This document shows positions 42,020 through 50,156 of a stretch of 64,000 bases of DNA, one piece after another. The position numbers were made by a program, and so were the translations under genes. The notes below the pieces were generated by a model. That model did not search any database, was not told the DNA's origin, and saw nothing but the letters and a program-made list of their open reading frames with translations. The stretch is from positions 128,598 through 192,597 of the forward strand of contig CANLGL010000002.1 of the NCBI GenBank assembly GCA_947490345.1, written 5' to 3'. The stretch's first letter is position 1, and each line of letters opens with the position of its first letter. The stretch is from Deltaproteobacteria bacterium. Its GTDB lineage: Bacteria; Myxococcota_A; UBA796; SXON01.

Positions 42020-42049
42020 GTTCTACCAGAATGCTTGCCCTGTGGTCAA
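42020..42049 (-). promoter_or_regulatory. Candidate sigma-70-type promoter for the pilM operon
   Basis: On the minus strand TTGACC (42049-42044) and TAGAAC (42025-42020) are separated by 18 bases, in the 76-base gap between divergent pilM and the next gene. The predicted start would leave a very short leader before ATG 42003. No sigma-54 -24/-12 pair was seen here. Confidence 0.4.
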
Positions 42050-42079
42050 CGAGCATCCTGCTCGCGCTATGGGGGAGGG

Positions 42080-44866
42080 GTGACGCTGAACCTGCCTCCG
42101 GGCCTGGCGACGAGTGCTGCGGCGGTGGCGGCCGGGGCCGTGCTCGCGGTTGTCGGCGCGCGTGTTGATCAGATTTTCGGCGGGGCCCCGCTGCCGCAGG
42201 TTCTGGCGAGTTGTGTTGGGACAACGCTGGTCTTGGCGCTCCCCAGGCGCGGCGCATCGGTCGCCTGCGCGGCCGGCGTGTCGGTCCTGCTCACGCTGGA
42301 AATGGCGATTGAGTGGGCCGGGGTTGGGCCGGGGTTGGAGTCCGCGACAGTTCTCGCGCCTTGGCTCTGTGGTGCAGCCGGAGCCGCGGCGCTAGCTCCA
42401 CTTCGACCCGCGTTGCGGCGCGCGAGGGGGGTTCACGCCGGTCTGGCCCTTCTCAGTTGGGCGGTGCTCGGCGGTCTTGCCGCTCCTGCGGTCGTAGTTG
42501 TGGCCGTTGTCGCCGGCGTGGTCGGGCTCGGGGTCGGTCCTTCCCTGACGAATCTTGGCGCGCGCACGCTGAAAGTTCGTCCCGGGGCCGCGCTGGGCGC
42601 GACGCTGTTTTTCTTGCCGGCGCTGGTGACCTGGTTCCTGCTTCGCCCCGCGCTTGGTCCGACGCCCGCGGCGCTGGCCTGGTTCGCCTCGGGCATTGGA
42701 GTCGCCGTTTCGCTACCTCGTTCATGGATTCTCGCCGCTGCGGCCCACGTCTTGGCCGGAGGTGCGGCCTGGTTGGTGTTGACGGGGCCGGCTCCGGCGC
42801 CGGCAGCGATCTTGTTCGCACTCTTCGGCGCGGCGGGTGGCGCGGGGTTGGGCGCGGCGCGGGCGGGCGACACCGTTCTGGTCGCACCCCTGCTCGCGGC
42901 GCTCGCGTTGTTGCCCGCGGTGCGCGCGCTGCCGGCGACGTGGCAAGCGGCGGGCGCGCGCTCGCTGGCGGCGCTTCCAGCGGACACCTTCCTTCGCGAT
43001 CGCGTGGGGACATTACGCGGCGACAAAGAGGTCCAGACCTTCTGGGGCGGGTGGGGCGCCAGTCAGGTGTGGGGTGGCGAGCGCGTGACGCTGGTTGAGT
43101 TGGACGGATCGACAGCGGGGAGCTCGGGTCGGGCGCGCGCGGTGGAGCGCCTCGCGGGCACGCTCGCGGGCTGCGCGTCGGCGGGGCGCGGGAGGGTGCG
43201 TGTGGTGGGGGACGACTTTGGCCGGGCGGTCGTCTCCCTGCGCGAGCAGCATTTTTCAGGGATCGACGCGGCGCTCCCCGACTCGGAGTTGGTGGCGCGA
43301 CTCGCGGCGGCGGATCCGGGAGCCCACCGGGCGTGGTTGTCTTCTGAAACACGCCTGCTGTCGGTTCCAGGTGCCGCACTCTTGCGCGCCCGCGGTACGG
43401 TGGATGCGGCGGTGGAGATCGTCCGCGGGGGCTGGCAGGATGGCAGGACTCCCTGGCCCACGGCAGCCCGGCTGGAGCGCACGGCAGCGCACGTGTCGCC
43501 GGTCGGCGCCCACGTCCTGGTGCTTCCGGGGCTTGGCGTGGAGGCAGCGGTGCTCGAAGGGGCGGTGCGCGCCTTTGGCACGGTGTGGCCGACGGTCCTG
43601 GTCTGGGTACCTCCGGAGGGCGCGGAGGCGCTCCTGCTCGTGGGCGTGCGCGCGCCGGTTCCGTGGAGCCAGGTGGAAGAGTGCACGCGGGTGGCCTCAG
43701 GAGCTCGGGAGCTTGGCCTCACCACCGCGCTGGAGTTGGCGAGCCTGGTGGTCGCCGACCACCACTTTGCTGTCGGCCTGGAATCGTCGGCGTCTCCGGG
43801 ACGGGGGCTCCCGCACGAGCGCGATCCGCTGCCGATCGCAGGGTTGTTGGCAACGGCGGTCGAGGCGGACCACGTTTTCGCGGGCGCGCCGGTGGAGTTG
43901 GCGGCTCGCCAGGCGACTCGGCGGGCGTCGCTGTCCGTGCTCCGGTCCAGCGCCATCGGCGATGTTCGGGCGGCGCTGGAGAGCGCGCGGGGCATGCAAA
44001 ATCAGCCGGGAGCGGGGTCTGCTATCGATCCGATGGTCGCGCCGATGCTCGACCGTGCGCGAGGCAGCTGGCGCCTCGCGCGCAGCCAGGGGGAGGATTC
44101 CAGGGAGTGGGCGGCCGCGGATGCGGCGATCGACACGGCGCTGCTCCTGAACCCGGCCTCGGCCACCGCTCGCTGCCTGCGCGCCGACATCGCAATGTCA
44201 CGTCGACAGTTCGACGTGGCGCTCCGCTGGTATGGGGAGTGCGCCGAACGTGACCCCGAAAGCTGGCTTGCCTATCAGGGGCTCGCCGCCTCCCGACAAG
44301 AGACCCGGGACTTTGCCGGGGCAGAGGCGGCTTTCCGCGAATCAGCCCGGCTCGCTCCAGAGGTCTGGCAGACGTCGCTGAATCTGGGCGTCTTCCTTCG
44401 CGCCCGCGGGAACTTCATCGAGGCGGAGAGCTGGTTGCGGCGCGCCGCGGACTCGTCCGCGTCGGATACGGCGGTCGGGCGTTCTCGGCCCCATCGCGCG
44501 CTCGCGATGCTCTACCTGGAGTCTGGCCGCCAGGAGTTGGCGCTGGTCGAGGCGCGCCGTGCCGAGGCCGACGAGCCCACCGGGGACTCCGCGTGGCTGG
44601 TAGGCGCTGCCGGCTACGAGCTCGGCCGTTGGGAAGAATCGGAGGCGTCGTTTCGGCTGGCGTTGGCGCGCAATCCCAAGCTGGTCGAGGCGCGGACGGG
44701 GCTCGGGTTGTGCCTTGCTCAGCGCAATGACTACCAGGGTGCGGCAAAGGCGTTCCGCGAGGCGCTGGCGCTTGACCCGAACCACCAGATCGCCCGCGAG
44801 AAGTTAGAGTTATTACGCCCACTTCTGGCGCCTGTCTCGCCTGGAACGGCGCCCGCCTCTCCGTGA
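42080..44866 (+). CDS. Polytopic membrane protein with spermidine-synthase-like domain and C-terminal TPRs
   Basis: A 928-residue protein starting at GTG 42080 after a strong GGGGGAGGG site. Residues 1-310 hold about ten hydrophobic helices. The central part (about 330-600) follows the layout of fused membrane/polyamine aminopropyltransferases: RVTLVELDGSTAGSS where the SAM motif should be, RVRVVGDDF, and WPTAARLERTAAHVSPVGAH, a likely equivalent of the EfyrlarrrLrPgG stretch. The catalytic and glycine-loop residues are poorly preserved, so activity is doubtful. Residues about 660-920 are TPR repeats (SLNLGVFLRARGNFIEAESW, LGLCLAQRNDYQGAAKAFRE). Function unknown; similar fusions occur in Myxococcota. 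Confidence 0.75.
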   Translation: MTLNLPPGLATSAAAVAAGAVLAVVGARVDQIFGGAPLPQVLASCVGTTLVLALPRRGASVACAAGVSVLLTLEMAIEWAGVGPGLESATVLAPWLCGAAGAAALAPLRPALRRARGVHAGLALLSWAVLGGLAAPAVVVVAVVAGVVGLGVGPSLTNLGARTLKVRPGAALGATLFFLPALVTWFLLRPALGPTPAALAWFASGIGVAVSLPRSWILAAAAHVLAGGAAWLVLTGPAPAPAAILFALFGAAGGAGLGAARAGDTVLVAPLLAALALLPAVRALPATWQAAGARSLAALPADTFLRDRVGTLRGDKEVQTFWGGWGASQVWGGERVTLVELDGSTAGSSGRARAVERLAGTLAGCASAGRGRVRVVGDDFGRAVVSLREQHFSGIDAALPDSELVARLAAADPGAHRAWLSSETRLLSVPGAALLRARGTVDAAVEIVRGGWQDGRTPWPTAARLERTAAHVSPVGAHVLVLPGLGVEAAVLEGAVRAFGTVWPTVLVWVPPEGAEALLLVGVRAPVPWSQVEECTRVASGARELGLTTALELASLVVADHHFAVGLESSASPGRGLPHERDPLPIAGLLATAVEADHVFAGAPVELAARQATRRASLSVLRSSAIGDVRAALESARGMQNQPGAGSAIDPMVAPMLDRARGSWRLARSQGEDSREWAAADAAIDTALLLNPASATARCLRADIAMSRRQFDVALRWYGECAERDPESWLAYQGLAASRQETRDFAGAEAAFRESARLAPEVWQTSLNLGVFLRARGNFIEAESWLRRAADSSASDTAVGRSRPHRALAMLYLESGRQELALVEARRAEADEPTGDSAWLVGAAGYELGRWEESEASFRLALARNPKLVEARTGLGLCLAQRNDYQGAAKAFREALALDPNHQIAREKLELLRPLLAPVSPGTAPASP

Positions 44867-44926
44867 ATCGCCGAGGGTGACGTTCGGTTACGCGGGTGCG
44901 CGCCGCGGTGCTTAGCTTCCGGTGCT

Positions 44927-44974
44927 CCCGCCGCGTTCAGCGGCGCGGGGACGTCTGGGGCGTTAACCGCGCCC
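44927..44974 (+). promoter_or_regulatory. Two GC stem-loops in the secA leader
   Basis: GCCGC (44930-44934) pairs with GCGGC (44940-44944) around GTTCA, extended by C-G pairs to 44927/44948. GGGCG (44958-44962) pairs with CGCCC (44970-44974). They lie between the end of the TPR gene and secA and may terminate or attenuate transcription. No poly-T tract follows the first; TTCCTTAAT follows the second. Confidence 0.3.
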
Positions 44975-44996
44975 GCTTCCTTAATACCAGGTCTCC

Positions 44997-47900
44997 ATGA
45001 TCACCGACCTCATCCGCCGCGTCATCGGCAGTCCCGCCGACCGCCTCATCAAGAAGATGCAGCCGACGGTGGTTCGCATCAACGAGCTCGAATCGCGGTA
45101 CACCGCGATGTCGGACGCGGACCTGCGAGGTTGTACGGCGGGATTCCGACAAAGGATCGACAACGGTAGCGCGGTCGACGACTTGTTGCCCGAGGCCTTT
45201 GCGGTGGTCCGCGAAGCGGGCCGTCGCACGCTGGAGATGCGCCACTTCGACGTGCAGATGATCGGCGGAATCGTGCTCCACCGCGGCATGGTGGCGGAGA
45301 TGCGGACGGGCGAGGGGAAGACCCTGGTGGCAACGTTGCCGGTGTATTTGAACGCACTGGTGGGCAAGGGCACGCATGTCGTGACCGTGAACGACTACCT
45401 CGCCAATCGTGACGCGGAATGGATGGGGCGGATCTACAGCGCCCTTGGCCTCTCGGTGGGCACGATCCTCAGCGCCGTGCGCGACGATGCGTCCAAGCGT
45501 GCGGCATACGCTTGCGACATCACCTACGGGACCAACAACGAGTTCGGGTTCGACTACCTGCGCGACAACATGAAGTTCTCGATCGACCAGTATGTGCAGC
45601 GGGCGCATCACTTCGGGATCGTGGACGAGGTCGATTCCATCCTGATCGACGAAGCCCGGACGCCGCTCATCATCTCGGGTCCGACGGACGACACGGTCGA
45701 CAAGTACGAGGTGATCGACGGGGTGATCAGCGTGCTTCAGAAAGAGGTCGACTTCACGGTCGACGAGAAGCAGCGCCAGGTAGGGTTGACCGACGAGGGC
45801 GTCGACAAGCTTGAGGCGCGGCTGAAGATCGCCAACCTGTACGACCCCGCGAACATGGAGGTCCTCCACCACGTCAACCAGGCGCTCAAGGCTCACTACC
45901 TCTTCAAGCGCGACAAGGACTACGTTGTTCAGCCCGATCCTCGCTCGGGGAACAAGCTCAAGGTCATCATCGTCGACGAGCACACCGGGCGGCTGATGTA
46001 CGGAAGGCGCTGGTCCGACGGGCTCCACCAGTCGGTCGAAGCGAAGGAACGCGTCGAGGTCGAGGCGGAGAGTCAGACCTACGCGACGATCACCTTCCAG
46101 AACTACTTCCGGATGTACACCAAGCTGGCCGGGATGACCGGTACCGCAGCCACTGAGGCGGAGGAGTTCGCCAAGATCTACAACCTCGAGGTGGTTCCGG
46201 TCCCCACCAACCGCCCGGTGAATCGCCTCGATCACCACGACATCGTCTACAAGTCGCAGGACGAAAAGTTCAAGAAGGTGCTGGCCGAGCTCGAGGAATG
46301 CTACGCAAAAGGGCAGCCGGTTCTGGTGGGCACGACCAGCGTCGAGAAGTCCGAGCTGGTTCATCGCCTGTTGGAGCGCAAGGGCATCCCCCACGAGGTG
46401 CTCAACGCCAAGCAGCACGATCGTGAAGCGCTGATCGTCGCCCAGGCGGGTCGCCGAAAGGCCGTCACCATCAGTACCAACATGGCCGGCCGCGGTACGG
46501 ACATCAAGCTGGGCGGGGACCCGGAAGGGCTCACCCGCATCGAGCTGAAGAACCGCCGCGAGGCTGGCGAGGAAGCCGAGGGGCTGTGGCCGGTGGAGCA
46601 GGAGGCGGCGGCGCGGCTCAAGGGTGCGCCCCCTCCTGGCCCTGATGTCCAGCACCCGGTGTATCGGGAGACGCTGGCCAAACACCGCGCCGAATGTGAG
46701 GAAGAACGCCAGAGGGTCCTTGAGGTGGGCGGTCTGCACATCCTCGGTACCGAACGCCATGAGTCCCGCCGGATCGACAACCAGCTCCGAGGGCGCTCAG
46801 GGCGCCAGGGTGATCCGGGTAGCTCCAGGTTCTACCTATGTCTTCAGGACGACCTGTTGCGCCTTTTCGGCTCGGATCGCACCGCGGTCTGGATGGAGCG
46901 GATGGGGATGAAGCAGGACGAGGCGATTGAGCACCGGTGGGTGACCTCGGCCATCGAAAACGCGCAAAAGAAGGTTGAAGGTAACTACTTCAACATGCGC
47001 AAGAATCTGCTCGAATACGACGACGTCATGAACCTCCAGCGCAAGGCGGTGTACGAGCTGCGCCGTCGCGCACTGACCGGCGACAACATGCGCGGCATGA
47101 TGCTCAAGAGCGTCGCCGACCTCGTCGACGATTTGATGGGCGAGTGCATTCCGCCGGGTACGCGGCACGACGAGTGGGACACCGCCAAGCTCATGGTGCG
47201 GGCTCGTGATGTCTTCGGTATCGAGTGGGCGGACGCGCCGGAGTCCCTCCGTGAAGAGGCGCGGACCATCCTGGCGGAGCGGCTTCTGAAGGACGCCACC
47301 GCGCAGTACGTGGCCAAGGAGGCGGAGATTGGCGCTGAAACGCTGCACCTCGCCGAACGACAAGTCCTGCTCCAACTGACCGACCAGTTCTGGAAGGACC
47401 ACCTCGCTGCGATGGATCGTCTTCGTGATGGCGTGTCCTTGCGCGGGTACGGCCAGAAGAACCCCCTCTTGGAGTACAAGAAGGAGGGCTTCCAGATGTT
47501 CCAGCTCATGGGTTCGTTGCGCGATGAAGCGGTGGTGAGCCGGGTGCTGAAGGCGGACTCGCTGCTGGCCGAGCGTTTTGCCCAGGCCGCCCGTCCGCGC
47601 ACCATCACCGCGGCGGACATCGAGCGCCAGCTTGCCGTACAGCGCGCGCGCGCTCAGGCCGAAGCGGACGAGATCGCCGAAGAGCCGCTCGTCGTGATGC
47701 CGCCGCCGCGGCCCCCGCCCCGCCTTCCCGAAAAGGGCGCGGAGGCGCGCCTGGTCGCGTTCCAGCAAGGATTGCGCCGGAACGATCCCTGTCCCTGCGG
47801 CACCGGGCTCAAGTTCAAGCGCTGCTGCTACGACGAGGAGGAGGACCGCGCGCGGGCCAACTCGATGGCTGAACTTGCCGCCGCCGCCGCCGCCCTCGCC

Positions 47901-48122
47901 GCTGTGGGCGCCATCGAGCCGGCCGAGCCCGCCACTGAATCGTCGGAAGGCGCCGCGTCCGTCGATGGGCTCGCATTCAGTGAGGACGCGCCGACCCAGG
48001 AGGAGCGCGGTGATGTGGACGCCGCGGGCTGGATGCCGGCGGACGTTGGGGTTCTCGGGGGGACCGATGGCGGCGAGGTTGCGGAGGCCGAAAGTCCCGC
48101 CGACGATGGCGAGCGTACCTAG
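44997..48122 (+). CDS. secA: Preprotein translocase ATPase SecA
   Basis: Motor of the Sec translocon (1041 residues). Motifs are Walker A MRTGEGKTLVATLP, the DEAD-type VDEVDSILIDEARTPL, TYGTNNEFGFDYLRDNM, the helicase II motifs STNMAGRGTDIKLGGDP and RSGRQGDPGSSRFYL, and the C-terminal zinc finger CPCGTGLKFKRCC that contacts SecB and phospholipid. Beyond the zinc finger is an unusual acidic, Ala/Glu-rich tail of about 75 residues. There is also an insertion near residues 520-565 (EAGEEAEGLWPVEQEAAARL). Start ATG 44997. Confidence 0.98.
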   Translation: MITDLIRRVIGSPADRLIKKMQPTVVRINELESRYTAMSDADLRGCTAGFRQRIDNGSAVDDLLPEAFAVVREAGRRTLEMRHFDVQMIGGIVLHRGMVAEMRTGEGKTLVATLPVYLNALVGKGTHVVTVNDYLANRDAEWMGRIYSALGLSVGTILSAVRDDASKRAAYACDITYGTNNEFGFDYLRDNMKFSIDQYVQRAHHFGIVDEVDSILIDEARTPLIISGPTDDTVDKYEVIDGVISVLQKEVDFTVDEKQRQVGLTDEGVDKLEARLKIANLYDPANMEVLHHVNQALKAHYLFKRDKDYVVQPDPRSGNKLKVIIVDEHTGRLMYGRRWSDGLHQSVEAKERVEVEAESQTYATITFQNYFRMYTKLAGMTGTAATEAEEFAKIYNLEVVPVPTNRPVNRLDHHDIVYKSQDEKFKKVLAELEECYAKGQPVLVGTTSVEKSELVHRLLERKGIPHEVLNAKQHDREALIVAQAGRRKAVTISTNMAGRGTDIKLGGDPEGLTRIELKNRREAGEEAEGLWPVEQEAAARLKGAPPPGPDVQHPVYRETLAKHRAECEEERQRVLEVGGLHILGTERHESRRIDNQLRGRSGRQGDPGSSRFYLCLQDDLLRLFGSDRTAVWMERMGMKQDEAIEHRWVTSAIENAQKKVEGNYFNMRKNLLEYDDVMNLQRKAVYELRRRALTGDNMRGMMLKSVADLVDDLMGECIPPGTRHDEWDTAKLMVRARDVFGIEWADAPESLREEARTILAERLLKDATAQYVAKEAEIGAETLHLAERQVLLQLTDQFWKDHLAAMDRLRDGVSLRGYGQKNPLLEYKKEGFQMFQLMGSLRDEAVVSRVLKADSLLAERFAQAARPRTITAADIERQLAVQRARAQAEADEIAEEPLVVMPPPRPPPRLPEKGAEARLVAFQQGLRRNDPCPCGTGLKFKRCCYDEEEDRARANSMAELAAAAAALAAVGAIEPAEPATESSEGAASVDGLAFSEDAPTQEERGDVDAAGWMPADVGVLGGTDGGEVAEAESPADDGERT

Positions 48123-48168
48123 CGTCTGACCTCCGCGTGGTCCAAAAAGTGGCGCGGACACGGAACGC

Positions 48169-48549
48169 ATGTTCAGTGGTGCGATGCTTCCAGGCCGGCT
48201 CGCCCACGTGCGCATCTCTGCCCGCGATCCTGCCCGCGCCGCGCGGTTCTACGCGGCGTGCTTTGGCTGGCAGGTGCTCCGCACCGAAGGCGACGCGGTC
48301 CGGTTCAGCGCGCCGGGCGGGCTGGAGGGCAGCTTCTGGGGCGGGGGTGAGCCCTCCAGCGCCGGTCCAGAGCTCTATGTCGAGGTGCAGGGCATCGAGC
48401 TCGTGGTTCGGCGCGCGGTCGAGCTGGGGGGGATGCGGATCGCTCGGGTCGGTCCAGGCCCGGGCGGCGTGCTCGTGGCGCAGCTGTTGGACACCGAGGG
48501 CAACCGCGTCGGCGTATGGGAGCTTGCTCCGCTCACCGAAAACCGCTGA
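48169..48549 (+). CDS. VOC-family (glyoxalase/bleomycin resistance-like) protein
   Basis: A 126-residue vicinal-oxygen-chelate fold protein: PGRLAHVRISARDPARAARF and YAACFGWQVLRTEGD begin the first beta-alpha-beta-beta-beta module, and VLVAQLLDTEGNRVGVWEL ends the second. His and Glu at the usual metal positions are present (LAHVRI, GVWEL). The substrate cannot be told. ATG 48169 or 48184 may be the start. Confidence 0.85.
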   Translation: MFSGAMLPGRLAHVRISARDPARAARFYAACFGWQVLRTEGDAVRFSAPGGLEGSFWGGGEPSSAGPELYVEVQGIELVVRRAVELGGMRIARVGPGPGGVLVAQLLDTEGNRVGVWELAPLTENR

Positions 48550-48602
48550 CGGCCTGGGTCCATGTGCTTAAGATCCTCGCTCACCCCGACCCGAGGACCG
48601 CC

Positions 48603-49742
48603 ATGTCACTGTGGAATGCCCTGAAGGGCCAGGCTGCCGCTCAGTTCCTGGACGTATTGGAGTGGACCGACAACACGTCGGACACCCTGGTCTACCGCTT
48701 CCCGGTCTTTCAGAAGGCCATTCAGGACGGGGGCAAGCTGGTCGTCCGCGAGGGGCAGACGGCGGTGTTTCTGGCCGAGGGCAAGCTCAGCGACGTCTTC
48801 TCGCCCGGGACCTACGAGCTGAGCACGCGCACCAAGCCGATCATGGCCTTCTTCGAGAGCATCAAGTACGGCCTGAACATGCCCTACAAGGGCGATGTCT
48901 ACTTCGTCTCCACCCGGCAGTTCACGGACCAGAAGTGGGGTACGCCGAATCCCATCCCAGTGCGGGACGCCGACCTTGGCGTCGTGCGCCTCCGCGCGTT
49001 CGGCAGCTTCGCCTTCCGGGTGTCCGACCCGGCGCTTTTCCTCAAGGAGATCGTCGGCACAGCCGGCATCTTCTCGACGGACGAGATCACTGGGCACGTC
49101 AAGCGGAAGGTCGTAGCGGCGCTGGCGGACACCATCGGCGAGGCGAAGATCCCGCTGCTCGATCTCGTGGCTCACTACATGGACTTCGGCGACGCGCTCA
49201 AGGATCGGCTCAACACCTGGTTCCAGGGCAATTGGGGGCTCACGCTCACCGATTTTGTGGTGGAGAACATCTCAGTCCCGCCTGAGGTCGAAAAGATGAT
49301 GGACAAGCGCAGCTCGATGGCGCTGGCGGGCGACATGAACGCCTACACCCAATTCCAGGCGGCGAATGCGATGGAAGATGCGGCCAAGGGTTCGGGTGGC
49401 GGGGGCGCCTTCATGGAGGCGGGCCTCGGCCTCGCGATGGGCGCGAACATGGCCGGCGCGCTGGGTCGGGCGCAGGCCAGCGGTGGCGTGTTCAATCCCC
49501 AGGCGGGGTTGTCGGCGGGTCCGCCCCCACTGCCACCGGCGCTTCCGGGTGAGGTGCTGTTCCACTACGCCGGTCCGGACGGGGTGAAAGCGCAGTTGAA
49601 CGCTGCGGACATCGCGACGCGAGTCCGCGGGGTGGCCGGGCGGCATCTCGCGTGGAAGGATGGCATGGCCAACTGGGTCGATGCCGCATCGGTGCCTGAG
49701 GTCGCGGCCGCCTTTGCCTCGACGCCGCCGCCGCTTCCCTAG
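48603..49742 (+). CDS. SPFH-domain protein with C-terminal GYF_2-like domain
   Basis: A 379-residue protein. ATG 48603 begins MSLWNALKGQAAAQFLDVLE; the SPFH/virion-core-like domain (about 20-240) shows VVREGQTAVFLAEGKLSDVF, FSPGTYELSTRTKPIMAFFE, and VENISVPPEVEKMMDKRSSM. A Gly/Ala linker precedes a proline patch (PPPLPPALP) and a GYF_2-like domain ending in WKDGMANWVDAASVPEVAAAF. Family members are linked to membrane-stress or contractile-system functions, but no other such gene is here. There is no transmembrane helix. Confidence 0.85.
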   Translation: MSLWNALKGQAAAQFLDVLEWTDNTSDTLVYRFPVFQKAIQDGGKLVVREGQTAVFLAEGKLSDVFSPGTYELSTRTKPIMAFFESIKYGLNMPYKGDVYFVSTRQFTDQKWGTPNPIPVRDADLGVVRLRAFGSFAFRVSDPALFLKEIVGTAGIFSTDEITGHVKRKVVAALADTIGEAKIPLLDLVAHYMDFGDALKDRLNTWFQGNWGLTLTDFVVENISVPPEVEKMMDKRSSMALAGDMNAYTQFQAANAMEDAAKGSGGGGAFMEAGLGLAMGANMAGALGRAQASGGVFNPQAGLSAGPPPLPPALPGEVLFHYAGPDGVKAQLNAADIATRVRGVAGRHLAWKDGMANWVDAASVPEVAAAFASTPPPLP

Positions 49743-49752
49743 GCTCCCTCGA

Positions 49753-49947
49753 TCAGGGCGCGCCGACTGACGTCACGGTCAGTCGGGCCCCGCTCACCTC
49801 GGCCGCCGCCGAGGCGGATTCGCCGGGGCGCTTCGCGTTTTCCGCGGCGGACTCATCCAGCTTCAGCAGGATGAAGGTGAGAATAGCCAAGCTGACGAAG
49901 CAGAACGCCACTCGCGGCACGCTGATCTGGCCTTCGTCTGTTTTCAT
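49753..49947 (-). CDS. Small single-pass membrane protein, unknown
   Basis: ATG 49947 opens a 64-residue protein: a charged start (MKTDEGQISVPRV), one hydrophobic helix (AFCFVSLAILTFILLKL) and an Ala/Glu/Ser-rich tail. The upstream DNA is AT-rich compared with the surroundings and contains a dyad TGTAG-N6-CTACA (50002-50017), which may be regulatory. No ribosome binding site is obvious. Unrecognised; gene status is uncertain. Confidence 0.45.
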   Translation of the reverse strand: MKTDEGQISVPRVAFCFVSLAILTFILLKLDESAAENAKRPGESASAAAEVSGARLTVTSVGAP

Positions 49948-50156
49948 ATTTTTCGATTTATCGGCATTCCCCAGCGGGCGCACCCGTACGATCGTGAAAA
50001 ATGTAGTCTTCCCTACAGTCCGCGCCGCGCCGATCATCCGATGACGAGCGACGCCACGACCAGGCCCACCAGCTCGGCCAGCAGGTACAACCCGAAGGTC
50101 CTCGACAGGCGGCCGCTCGGGGAAGCCGGCCGGCAGCGGGGACCACCCGGGCCCGT

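Noticed and set aside
41459-42079. Upstream extension of the spermidine-synthase-like/TPR gene
   Set aside because: Antisense to pilM; a clear ribosome binding site precedes GTG 42080.
44937-46760. 607-residue open frame on the minus strand
   Set aside because: Lies opposite secA, which has all family motifs; the antisense protein has no recognisable domain.
50034-50156. Frame open for 40 codons after the aspS stop, ending LYLLAELVGLVVASLVIG
   Set aside because: Looks like a membrane helix, but no ATG or GTG opens it; only TTG near the end. Not called as a gene. Stop readthrough of AspS is improbable, as its C-terminus is already normal.
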